Shown: piece by piece, positions 32,262 through 42,754 of the stretch | How the letters are laid out: each line of letters opens with the position of its first letter | How positions within the stretch are numbered: position 1 is the stretch's first letter | DNA from: Atherinomorus stipes | Taxonomy: Eukaryota > Chordata > Actinopteri > Atheriniformes > Atherinidae | Direction of reading: 5' to 3' | DNA length: 64,000 nucleotides | NCBI GenBank assembly: GCA_023101725.1 | Contig: JALJCO010009083.1 | Location: 51,175-115,174 of the forward strand | Notes under the pieces: generated by a model | Seen by the model: only the letters and a program-made list of their open reading frames with translations | Told to the model about the DNA's origin: nothing | Databases searched by the model: none | Program-made: the position numbers and the translations under genes

Positions 32262-33714
32262 TGACTCCTCCTCACAAGAAGGAAAACGTGGGCCTAACTT
32301 TGATTTGGCTACTTACTCTGCAAGAGGTTGAACTAATGAAAATTGCCTGGATGAGAGCCAATCCCCCTGTAAGGTAGACTTGCTTGTTTCAGTTTTTATA
32401 GTGCTGATATTTTACTGAAATGTCTGTTCTACAGTCAGGATGTTCAATTACATGTTTAAATTTACAAAACTGTTAAAGTGACAGGTTTTAGTAACATCTG
32501 AGAAAAACTGTAAATAAAATATTGTTATAACAAGTTCTGTCAACATCAATGTTGTATTTTTGATTGTTCTGTAAACTCTGAGAAGATTTGGACATTTTTA
32601 GTTTTCAGACTGATCATCTGTAGAAACAGCTGCTTCTGCTGTTTTCCACAAAGACAATAAACCTCAGATCAATAATTACTGCTGATATGATGCTTTTCTA
32701 GTCTTGTTGACCTCTCAGATTGCTTTGCACAAGAAGTCACTCTCACCCATTCACACAAACATTTCTACAGCTTCACCAGACATTTCACACACATACATGT
32801 TAAAGACTCTTAAAACACTGAAAGTTTTTGGGCCCATGTAGAGTTCAACATCTTACTTAGATACTTCAACGATGCAAAAACTGAGAAGGTGAGAAGTATC
32901 AAACCAGCATCTTGCTGATGTGCAAATAGTGGTTTATTCTGGTTGGTTTTATTTCCTGACTCAAAGCTGCAGCTGCTGATGGGACCATGAGACTTGCTGG
33001 AACGTTCTAGATATATGGATCTACATATAGTTACTTTAGATACAACTATACTTGATAAGATGTGCTTATCTTCACCATAGATGAAGCAGTCTTTCTGAAC
33101 TGTAACCTACAGTAACATGTTAAACTGGGACTAGAGTGTGTGTCATTGCCTGAACAGATAAATGTTAGTAAAAGTTGGATGAGAGTTGGTTGAATTCACA
33201 TGACCTCAAACATTTGTTGAATGAGGAGCTAAAGTTTACTGTAATGAACAGTCCATCTACATTTGTTAATCTTAAACTTATATGTAGAACAGTTAATATT
33301 ATGATTGAAGAACAACATCATTTGTAGTTCAGTCAGAAACTACCAATGCAGGATGACAGGAGTCTAATGCAGCAGCTACAGTATATGTGAGTTACACCCT
33401 GGACAGATCACCAGATGACTCAGGGCCACACAGACACACAAACAACCACTCATGCTCACTATAGAGAGTTTAGAGACCAAATGAAATAACATACATGTGT
33501 TTGGTCTTTGAGAGAAGCTGGAAAAATCCGGAGAGAAGCAACACACACACATGGGGAACACCTATACTCCACACAAAAACTCTAAACATCATGATTGTTT
33601 ATTTTTATTTTGCATGTTACACAACTATCTTCCACTATGAACCAGTCATGAGACCATTAGTGGTCTAAGAGCTCCTCCTCTGGTGGATTCATATTAAATT
33701 TTCAGGCTCTGAGA
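32262..33714. other. Spacer V19-V20
   Basis: Close copy of 11591-13040, including the common-repeat fragment (about 33335-33560). No gene seen. Confidence 0.65.
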
Positions 33715-33753
33715 GGTTTTTGTTCAGGTCTGATGATGGTTTGTGTTACTGTG

Positions 33754-34192
33754 ACTCTCTCGCACAGTGATACACAGCCGTGTCTTCAGGCTGCATATTC
33801 TGTCCATTCAGGGTCACTGTTTTACTGGAAGAGTCTGTGGAAATGCTGAACTTGTTTTTGAGAGAATCTTTGTAATATGTTGTGTATCCAGTTGCTGCGT
33901 GACCAATCCACTCCATTGATTTCCCTGCAGGCTGTCTGATCCAAGCTGTGTAGTAGCTGCTCACAGAATAAGAGACCTGACAGGTGATGGTCAGACGTTG
34001 ACCTGGCTGTACAGTCATGGAGGCTGGCTGTGTCAGTGTGAAACACTTCACACCTGTTTAAAGAAAAACAAGTTTAGTAACAGGTTGTCTTTAAAAGAGG
34101 AGCTGAGTGTCATAAATCTGAAGAAACTCACATGCGGCCGCTAAAAGCAGCAGCAGAGCTGGAGAAAACATGTTTGATGATGAAACTGACAT
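33754..34192 (-). CDS. IGHV: V20: IGHV segment, family B
   Basis: L-PART1 34132-34192 (MSVSSSNMFSPALLLLL..), V exon 33754-34053 starting CVKCFTLTQPASM. CDR1 SYSVSSYYTAW, CDR2 HAATGYTTYY, as in V8. The FR3 end is YHCARES: His replaces the usual Tyr before Cys. RSS 33715-33753: CACAGTA, 23 bp, ACAAAAACC. ATGCAAAC at 34252-34259. Intact ORF. Confidence 0.94.
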
Positions 34193-34259
34193 CCTGTCAT
34201 CTGCACTCCACACTGTCATGTCATGGTTTTATACCTGATAGGAGGAGCTGAGTTTGCAT

Positions 34260-35362
34260 AAGAGGCAAAGCAAGTTTATATGTGGAACCCATTTTATGTT
34301 CAAGACAAATTAAAGTATTTTAGATTTAACATTAAACGGGTGCAGAAGAACCATTAAAATCTCCACTTAAATTAACTTTAAAATGAAATTACTGAAATAA
34401 AGACAAAAAAGCTCAATTTAAATAAAATGCAAAAAAAAAAAAAAAAAAAGAAAAGTCAATTAAATTAACAGTGTGAGGAATTTTGTTTTGATAAAAGGCT
34501 GCAAATAGAACCAGGTTTAACATTGATTTAAAGCAGGTGAGAGTTTCATCAGACCTGCAGTTTTCTGGGAGTTTGTCCCATGTGAGGAGCATAAAAACTG
34601 AATGCTGCATCTTCATGTTTAGTTCTGACTCTGGGAACAGAAGGTAGACCTGACCCTACCTGAGGGATTTGGTTGGTTCATCATGAGTCAGAAGATTCTG
34701 GATGTATTTTGTCCTGAAACCTTTCAGTGCTTTGTAAACTAACAGCAGGCGTCAGTTCTTTAAGAAACAGGAAGCCAGTGAGATTTAAGGACTGGAGTTA
34801 TATCACTTCCTTTGTCTGAGTGAAGACGTGAGCGTCAGTATTCTGGACTAACTGCAGCTGATGGACTTTTGAGAACATTATGATACTCGTTTATTATGAA
34901 TGAAGAATGATTATCACTGATTTCACTTGTTTGTTCCCCGAGAGGAAACAGATTCCTGAAGAGTTGGATTCCTTATCCTTCCAAAGATTTCAATTCCACA
35001 CACTGCTTTGTGAATTTGGTTTAATACCTGTTATATAAATAAATCATCAAAGTTCATCATGTGATGATTTGCTGTTTTTTCATGAAAATAATTGACACTG
35101 CATGTTCTTTCCTAAACATATGAAAAACATGTTTAAAGCTTGTTCTTTTTTTCTGTCAGACAGTAAATCACATTTAGACTTGAATTAAATATGGGATGTT
35201 TATGGTGTTTTGACAGATGGAGTGTAGTTTTACTGTGTTATGATAAAAGATTTCATCAATATTTAAAACATGCAATTGACATAAATTTACTTGAATCAGT
35301 TTCACTAGTGTTGTTAATCCTCATGAGAAAAAAAGGGTTAATTAGTTATTTGTTGCCAGTGA
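34260..35362 (-). repeat. Spacer V20-V21 with minus-strand LINE remnant
   Basis: Copy of 13590-14715; LINE remnant about 34460-34885. No gene seen. Confidence 0.65.
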
Positions 35363-35401
35363 GGTTTTTGTGCAGCTGCTTAACTGTGTTCAGTCACTGT
35401 G

Positions 35402-35842
35402 GATCTCGAGCACAATAATAAACAGCAGAATCTTCCGTCTTCAGACTGTTCATCTGCAGGTACAGCTGCTGTTTGCTGTTGTCTCTGGAGATGGTAAACC
35501 GGCCCTGAACTGACTGAGAGTAGTATTTGCCACTGCCGCTATCAAGAGTGGCAACCCACTCCAGTCCTTTTCCAGGAGCCTGTCTGACCCAGCCCATCCA
35601 GTAGCCGCTGACTGAGAAACCAGAGACTGTACAGGTCAGTTTGTGGGATTCTCCAGGACTTTTAACAGCTGGTTCAGATTCTGTCAGAGTCTGACCATCA
35701 GCACCTATAAAACCAGTGGAAAAAATACATGTTTTGAAATAAAATAGTACATATTTTTACAAATTTGATATTCTACTTCTCAATCATCTTCACCTGCCCA
35801 GCAGATGGTTAAAAGCAGCAGTCCTGTTCCATAATCCATCAT
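35402..35842 (-). CDS. IGHV: V21: IGHV segment, family A
   Basis: L-PART1 35794-35842 ([17 protein letters not shown]), V exon 35402-35704 starting [22 protein letters not shown]1 [15 protein letters not shown]2 [11 protein letters not shown], end YYCARDP. RSS 35363-35401 canonical (CACAGTG, 23 bp, ACAAAAACC). ATGCAAAA at 35915-35922. Counterpart of V9. It is the last minus-strand V before the inverted segment. Confidence 0.95.
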
Positions 35843-35922
35843 GTTAAACTCTGAGACCACAGTTCTCTGTTATCCTCCCTGCAGTCACATAAGTAGAAGT
35901 CCAATTTATTCAGGTTTTGCAT

Positions 35923-36304
35923 TGACTCCTCCTCACAAGAAGGAATCGTGGGCCTAACTTTGATTTGACTACTTACTCTACAGGAGGTTGAACTAATGAA
36001 AATTAACTGGATGAGAGCCAATCCCCCTGTAAGGTAGACTTGCTTGTTTCAGTTTTATAGTGCTGATATTTTACTGAAATGTCTGTTCTACAGTCAGGAT
36101 GTTCAATCACATGTTTAGATTTACAAAACTGTTAAAGTGACAGGTTTTAGTAACATCTGAGAAAAACTGTAAATAAAATATGGTTATAACAAGTTCTGTC
36201 AACATCAATGTTGTATTTTTGATTGTTCTGTAAACTCTGAGGAGATTTGGACATTTTTAGTTTTCAGAATGATCATCTGTAGAAACAGCTGCTTCTGCTG
36301 TTTT
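35923..36304. other. Conserved A-to-B spacer, interrupted by a transposon at 36305
   Basis: It matches the start of the spacers at 11591 and 48551 up to cttctgctgtttt, where the other copies continue ccacaaagac. Here the transposon arm begins. Confidence 0.7.
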
Positions 36305-36682
36305 CTACGGTGGCGTTGAACTGCCAGAGCGATGAAATAAATGTTGGAGCCATATCTCGTTATAACGAGAAAAAAATCTCGTTATAACGAGAAACTTTCT
36401 CGTTTTAACGTGAAACCTTTCTCGTTATAACGAGATATACTTCTTGTTTAAACGAGAAAATTTATCTCGTTATAACGAGATATACTTCTCATTTAAACGA
36501 GAAAGTTTATCTCGTTATAACGACTTAGATAAAGTTGGAAAGATATGGACAGATTCGGACTTTGGGGATCAATAACTCTGAGACGAAACGTTTTTGAAAC
36601 ACAAATGACACCCCTTTCACGTCATAATAGCACAGACTACTAGCTACAAGAATAAAAAACGTTATTTTTTTAGAAAAACCGT
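36305..36682 (+). mobile_element. DNA-transposon arm with TCTCGTTATAACGAGA palindrome array (left)
   Basis: It starts ctacggtggcgttgaactgc after tttt. At about 36352-36520 a series of palindromes (tctcgttataacgaga, ctcgtttaaacgag variants) alternates with short linkers. It then continues through agttggaaagatatggacag to aaaaaccg. It contains no ORF of note. A near-identical arm in the same orientation lies at 40114-40450, shorter by one ~37-bp palindrome unit. Confidence 0.75.
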
Positions 36683-38009
36683 GCTGGGTGAATAACATTG
36701 ATCTCTATGAGCAGGCGGTAGCGGAGCGAGTGGTTAGGGACCGTCTGCAAATGGCAATACAGGAGCAAGACGCTGTGAATAAAAATCAATAACGCCACTG
36801 TCATACAGAACAGAGACGCCGAAATCACCACACACACCTAGGGGCTCCAGCTGGTCACTCTACAACAGCTGTTTTGGAGAAATGTGCCTTTTGATAATTC
36901 ATTAACATCTTGCTATATTGATAAATAACACCATCATTATAAAGTGCAGAGACTCTAAAAGTCACCACACACATCAATGGAGCCTTGTTGATCATACTAC
37001 AACTCTTCCTCTCATAAAATATGCTTAAATGTATTTTGGGGGATTTTTAAAAAAGCCAAATAAGTCATATAATTGGCAATAATTATGATATCATATGTTG
37101 TAGTACCACTAAAGTCACGTTACACATAAACCATCTCCCTTTTTCCATGCTACTCGTCTTATTAGATAAAAAATATGCTAAAATTTAAATTTGGGGGATT
37201 TCTTATCAATAAACAAGTCATAAAATTAGCAATAACTCATTTATTAGGCTACAAATTGTAGTACCACCATATTTTCAGAACAAATATGGTGGTTTCAAAA
37301 CCAAAGTCTTTCTCAAACCCTGCCTTTTCTCATCCGCCCTTCATCCGCAGATGAGAAATGTGCCTTTTGATAATCCATTAATCATTAATACCTTACAATA
37401 TTCATCAATAACTCCACCATTGATTGAAATAGCAAGACACTAATGATTAACAATAATAAGATAAATGTAAAAAATAAATGAAGGTGCATTTTTCCAAAAC
37501 AGCTGTTGTATATGATCATCAGGAGTCCCTTGAGATGTGTGGTGATTTTACAGTGTCTACATTGTATAACAGTGGAGTTACTGATTGAAATAGCAAGATA
37601 CTGTATTAATGATTAATAACAAAAAAAAAGTAAAAAACAAATGAAGGTGTATTTTTTCCAAAACAGCTGTTGTAGTGTAATCAGCGGGAGTTCCTTGGCG
37701 TGTGTGGTGATTTGGGAATGTCTGCACTGTAGAACAGTAGGCTAGTTATTGATTGATCAAAATATCAATAGTTAATAACAATATAAAATTAAAAAAAAAA
37801 ATGAAGTTGCATTTCTCCAAAACAGCTGTTGTAGAGTGACCATCTGGAGCCCCTAGGTGTGTATGGTGATTTCGGAGTCTCTGTTCTGTATGACAGTGGG
37901 GTTATTGATTTTTATTCACAGCGTCTTGCTCATGTATTGCCATTTGCAGACGGTCCCTAACCACTCGCTCGGCTACCGCCTGCTCAAATATCAATGTTAT
38001 TCATCCAGC
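36683..38009. mobile_element. Foldback element: ~210-bp inverted ends and tandem subrepeats
   Basis: The left end gctgggtgaataacattga (36683) pairs with the right end tcaatgttattcatccagc (to 38009). The match extends about 210 bp inward (agcaggcggtagcggagcga.., gtctgcaaatggcaataca..). Inside, the right arm has three tandem units (about 37485, 37645, 37800), each with ccaaaacagctgttgta and a gtgtggtgattt core. The left arm carries inverted versions. No transposase ORF seen; non-autonomous by inference. Confidence 0.75.
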
Positions 38010-38199
38010 AAAACAAGAAAAATTTTATTCTTTGCATTTATTTTATTGCAGCTGTTTTTCTTTTTTTGTTTATTTTTTAAATTTCCTTTTAAAGTTCATT
38101 ATATACTCCTTCTGCACCCCGCTGTAATGCTTTTAACATTTTATGTAAATTATCTTGAATTTTCTTGTGTGTTATACAGAAAAACTCGTCTTGCCTCTT
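38010..38199 (+). other. Inverted upstream region of V22
   Basis: From about 38022 the sequence is the reverse complement of the promoter-side spacer of V28 (51083 leftward). This marks the left edge of the inverted segment. Confidence 0.7.
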
Positions 38200-38237
38200 A
38201 TGCAAATCAGTTCCTCCTATCATGTATAAAACCATGA
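38200..38237 (+). promoter_or_regulatory. V22 promoter: perfect octamer and TATA box
   Basis: The octamer ATGCAAAT occupies 38200-38207, and TATAAAA follows at about 38225-38231, some 35 bp before the leader ATG. Octamer-TATA order and spacing match those of minus-strand B genes. Oct factors with B-cell coactivators drive V promoters through this site (known for IGHV genes). Confidence 0.75.
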
Positions 38238-38265
38238 CATGACAGTGTGGAGTGGAGATGACAAG

Positions 38266-38693
38266 ATGTCAGTTTCATCATCAAACATGTTTTCTCCAGC
38301 TCTGCTGCTGCTCTTAGTGGCTGCATGTGAGTTTCTTCAGATTTATGACACTCAGCTCCTCTTCATCCTGTTACTAAACTTGTTTTTCTTTAAACAGGTG
38401 TGAAGTGTGAAACACTGAAACAGCCAGCCTCCATGACTGTACAGCCAGGTCAACGTCTGACCATCACCTGTCAGGTCTCTTATTCTGTTACTGGCTACTG
38501 GACAGCTTGGATCAGACAGCCTGCAGGGAAAGGACTGGAGTGGATTGGTTATGCAGCTGGATCTTCAGCATATTACAAAGATTCTCTCAAAAACAAGTTC
38601 AGCATTTCCACAGACTCTTCCAGTAAAACAGTGACTCTGAATGGACAGAATATGCAGCCTGAAGACACGGCTGTGTATTACTGTGCGAGAGAC
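38266..38693 (+). CDS. IGHV: V22: IGHV segment, family B, only plus-strand V gene
   Basis: L-PART1 38266-38326 (MSVSSSNMFSPALLLLL..), V exon 38398-38693 after acceptor tctttaaacag, joined as AACVKCETLKQPASM. CDR1 SYSVTGYWTAW, FR2 WIRQPAGKGLEWIG, CDR2 YAAGSSAYY, FR3 KNKFSISTDSSSKTV, end YYCARDH. RSS 38694-38732: CACAGTA, 23 bp, perfect ACAAAAACC. All parts look functional. It is flipped relative to its neighbours, so joining to D-J on the left would need inversion rather than deletion. The flanking spacer is also inverted. Confidence 0.96.
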
Positions 38694-38732
38694 CACAGTA
38701 ACACAAACCATCATCAGAGCTGAACAAAAACC

Positions 38733-40113
38733 TCTGAGAGCCTGAAAATTTAATATGAATCCACCAGAGGAGGAGCTCTTAGACCACTAATGATTTGATG
38801 ACTTGTTTGCTGTGGAATTAAATTGTGTAACATGCTGTATAAAAGCAGACAATCATGATGTTAAATGAATTAATGAAATTACATAAATTTGTTAATTAAA
38901 TAAATTAGTACAATATAAACATATTTTCACCAACATCATTCATAAGTAATGAAATACTAACTTAGTTTTCTAAAACTATGACAGACTACGTACATTGTTG
39001 AATATAACTCTAAATACTGATTTTTAATTTGGTATTTTATGCGTCATTCTTTTCAAGCTGGAATTTTTCTAGAGTTTGCATGTTCCCCTGTGTGTGTTTT
39101 GCTTCTCGCCATGTTTTCAGCTCTCAAAGAGCAAACACATGCATATTATTTTATTTGGTCTCCAAACTCTCTAGTGAGCATGAGTGGTTGTTTGTGTGTC
39201 TGTGTGGCCCTGAGTCGTTTGGTGATCTGTCCAGGGTGTGACTCACATATAGCTGCTGCATTAGACTCCTGTCATCCTGCATTGGTAGTTTCTGACTGAA
39301 CTACAAATGATGTTGTTCTTCTTCTATTATAATTTTCATTGTAACTCGATGATGACTGATATAATCGTCGCTTCATTTCCTTTTAATCTAAATCTTAACA
39401 TGTTTACATAAACTGGAATTATAAACTGTTCTAAAAACAAAGATTAAGATGAACAAATGTAGATGGACTGGTCATTACAGTAAACTTTAACTCCTGATTT
39501 AACAAATATTTGAGGTCATGTCAATTCAACCAACTCTCATCCAACTTTTACTACCATTTATCTGTTCAGGCAATGACACACACTCTAGTCCCAGTTTAAT
39601 ATGTTACTGTAGGTTTCAGTTCAGAAGGACTGCTTTCATTTATCTATGAAGATGGTGACGATGAGCACATCTTATCAGCTATAGTTGTATCTAAAGTATT
39701 TGCCTATAGCTGATAAGCAGTTTTCTTATTTTTACCATTATTGTTGTTCACATATTGTTCCAGCAAGTCTCCATGGTCCCATCAGCAGCTGCAGCTGAGT
39801 CAGGAAATAAAACCCATCAAAATAAAACACTATTGCAAATTAACAACTTGCTGGTTTGATACTTCTCCTCACCCCCATAATCTTTGCATCATTGAAATAT
39901 CTGAGGAAGATATTTAACCCTACATGGGCCCCAAAACTTTCAGTTTTTTTAGTATTTATAACATGGATTTGTGTAAATTTTCTTGTGTAGCTGTATAAAT
40001 GTATATGGGTGAGAGTGACTTCTAGTGCAAAGCAATCTGAGAGGTCAACAAGACTAGAAAAGCATCATATCAGCAGTATTTATTGATCTGAGGTTTATTG
40101 TCTTTGTGGAAAA
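38733..40113 (-). other. Inverted copy of the A-to-B spacer
   Basis: Reverse complement of the spacer at 48936-50383, including the common fish repeat fragment (39050-39300, here on plus). It ends gtctttgtggaaaa at the transposon arm, the exact other side of the target seen at 36304. No gene. Confidence 0.75.
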
Positions 40114-40450
40114 CTACGGTGGCGTTGAACTGCCAGAGCGATGAAATAAATGTTGGAGCCATATCTCGTTATAACGAGAAAAAAATCTCGTTATAACGAG
40201 AAACTTTCTCGTTTTAACGTGAAACCTTTCTCGTTATAACGAGATATACTTCTTGTTTAAACGAGAAAGTTTATCTCGTTATAACGACTTAGATAAAGTT
40301 GGAAAGATATGGACAGATTCGGACTTCGGGGATCAATAACTCTGAGACAAAACGTTTTTGAAACACAAATGACACCCCTTTCACGTCATATATAGCACAG
40401 ACTACTAGCTACAAGAATAAAAAACGTTATTTTTTTAGAAAAACCGAGCT
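40114..40450 (+). mobile_element. DNA-transposon arm with palindrome array (right)
   Basis: The same arm as 36305-36682, starting ctacggtggcgttgaactgc after aaaa and ending at aaaaccgagct. A few substitutions and one fewer palindrome unit separate the two. From 40451 (gacaagtttttctgaatcct) the ordinary LINE-containing spacer resumes, matching 51553; about 460 bp of that spacer (51095-51552 in the paralogue) is absent here. Confidence 0.75.
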
Positions 40451-41243
40451 GACAAGTTTTTCTGAATCCTGCTGAGACATCAGTCCTTTAATCCTTGATA
40501 TGTTCTTTAAATGATAAAATTCTGACATCACATTTGTCTTCTTGTTCCTAAAACTGTTGTTGCTGGTTGGTCCATAGAATTATAAAAGTTGTAGTTTTGA
40601 TTTTAAAAATGTGCCTGTGCTGCAGTCAGAGTTTAATATGTGGAAACTTATTGCTGCACAGCTTTAAAACTCATGTTGGTGGAAAACACATTGTGGTCGC
40701 CTCTTTTTCACCCTGTGATGCTGTACATGTTTGTTCCTTCTCATTCTGAAATATATTCTGCAAAAGAAAAGGAAACTGTAGATATCAGAGATGAAAAGTT
40801 TTTTTTAATCAGTTTCAGTTCCTCTGGAGTTCAATAATAACAGGATTTCCAGGCTGGTAAACAGGCTTTGAACTTATATAATTTCAGTTCTTGTCATTTA
40901 TACATGAATAAGATAAATTCAGTTCCAAGAATAAATAGAGGAAGAGCACATCTCATTAAACAAACCCATATCTGTACATTCTGATGTGGCTGCTGTGTAA
41001 AAATAATTATGTGCTCAGTGAAAAGTATAATCCTGAATTAGAGCTCTGTGGGTGTGTAGTAAATCCAAAGAAAGACAATGAATTAAAGTCCAAGACAACA
41101 AGTTGTTGAACTGAAAAAGATCCATCTGACTCCTGACAACATTTAGAAATCTACAACCAAATAGGATAATAGTTCATTCTTTATTAGAAAACGGTGCAGT
41201 TGAATGGTTGAATGTTTCAGTAGTGATGATATAAAGAGGAAGT
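40451..41243. other. Spacer upstream-side of V23
   Basis: The last ~95 bp of the LINE remnant, then the spacer that precedes every D gene RSS. No gene seen. Confidence 0.6.
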
Positions 41244-41282
41244 AGTTTTTGTATGAGTCTCTTCATTCTGTCTCTCACTGTG

Positions 41283-41727
41283 TCTCTCTTGCACAGTAAT
41301 ACACTGCTGTGTCCTCAGTCCTTAAACTGCTCATCTGTAAGTAGAGTTTACTGCTGGAGTCATCTCTGGAGATGGTGAACCGGCCTTGGACTGACTGGGA
41401 GTAATATATTGGAGAGCTGGAAGTGTCAATTAAAGCAATCCACTCCAGTCCTTTTCCAGGAGCCTGTCTGATCCAGGCCATAGCGTAGCTGCTGAATGAG
41501 AATCCAGAGGCTGTACAGGTCAGTCTGTGGGATTCTCCAGGTCTTTTAACAACAGGTTCAGATTCTGCCAGAGTCTGACCATCAACACCTGGCAAATGAA
41601 GAGAGAAGTTCATCTAATTTATTATTTTAATCGCACCAATAAAAGTTTTGCAAGTATATGTTGGATAACAATCTTCACCTGCACAGAAGATAGTTAACAA
41701 CAGCAGTCCTGTTCTATAATCCATCAT
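41283..41727 (-). CDS. IGHV: V23: IGHV segment, family D
   Basis: L-PART1 41679-41727 ([17 protein letters not shown]), V exon 41283-41588 starting [23 protein letters not shown]1 [15 protein letters not shown]2 [12 protein letters not shown], end YYCARET. RSS 41244-41282: CACAGTG, 23 bp, ACAAAAACT. ATGCAAAC at 41798-41805. Differs from V14 mostly in CDR1 and CDR2, the antigen-contact loops. Confidence 0.95.
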
Positions 41728-41805
41728 GGTAACCTGAGTGTCCACTGGTCTCTGTCATCATCACTGCTGTCACATATGTAGAGGAGGAAGATCTGAGGTT
41801 TGCAT

Positions 41806-42324
41806 TGACTCCTCCTCACAGGAAACACAGAAGGAGCACCTTTTTCACAGTTCAGTTTATATTTTTAACTTGAAAATGAAAACAAAAAATATGTTTTATA
41901 TGCAGAGGTGAATAAAATTCTATTTTAGATTTGACTCCTCAAAGTAGTCGAATACAAAGAACACACTGACTTGGTTGTCAATCATGATCACTTCATGATC
42001 ACTTCAGAATTTATAAGTGAGAGTTATTAAAAGATCTTCTTTGATTGATAAATAAGTAAGAGACTAGTTAATTTTGTTTGTACTGTATATCCCTACATTG
42101 TAAAGCACCATATGAAATGTGAAAGAAAAAGTTTACCTAATAATGTTTGAATGAAAGCAGGTCAAAGAAACAAAGGCAAAATATATTTATGCCGACATAA
42201 TGTAGCATTTACAGTATATTTTTTCATTATTCATTTCAATTGACTTATTTGACAGTAAAAATCATTAGTGATCTAAGAGCTCCTCCCCTGGAGGCTTTAT
42301 ATGACAGTTTTTCATGCCAAGAGA
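41806..42324. other. Spacer V23-V24psi
   Basis: Copy of 23828-24340. No gene seen. Confidence 0.6.
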
Positions 42325-42363
42325 GGTTTTTGTTCAGGTCTGATGATGGTTTGTGTTACTGTG

Positions 42364-42655
42364 GTCTCTCGCACAGTAATACACAGCCGTGTCTTCAGGC
42401 TGCATATTCTGTCCATTCAGAGTCACTGTGTTACTGGAAGAGTCTAAGTCGATACTGAATTTGTTCTTTAGTGAGTCTTTGTAATTTCTTGAAGAGCCAA
42501 CTCCTCTTCCAATCCACTCCAGTCCTTTCCCTGCAGGCTGTCTGATCCAAGCTGTCCAGTAGCTGCTCACAGAATAAGAGACCTGACAGGTGATGGTCAC
42601 ACGTTGACCTGGACAGTCATGGAGGCTGGCTGTGTCAGTGTTTCACACTTTACAC
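42364..42655 (-). pseudogene. IGHV: V24psi: IGHV pseudogene, family B, 4-bp FR1 deletion and no leader
   Basis: CDR1 SYSVSSYWTAW, CDR2 RGVGSSRNY, FR3 KFSIDLDSSSNTV and YYCARDH are intact. Near 42612 the bases that give VQPG in relatives are four short, shifting FR1. The intron runs into gaagagacgaacttctgatc, the 5' flank of relatives, so L-PART1 (MFTV type) has been deleted. The RSS 42325-42363 is normal (CACAGTA, 23 bp, ACAAAAACC), and an octamer-like site remains at 42747-42754. It could rearrange but not give a secreted V domain. Confidence 0.92.
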
Positions 42656-42754
42656 CTGTAAAAAGATGAAAGAGACGAACTTCTGATCCTCTTTATCTTC
42701 AGCACCAAGTAAAGTCTTTACATCTGTGTGAACAGGAAACCACTGAGTTTGCAT

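Noticed and set aside
37857..38237. 126-residue open frame upstream of V22
   Set aside because: It spans the foldback element end and the V22 promoter, including the octamer; no protein similarity recognised.
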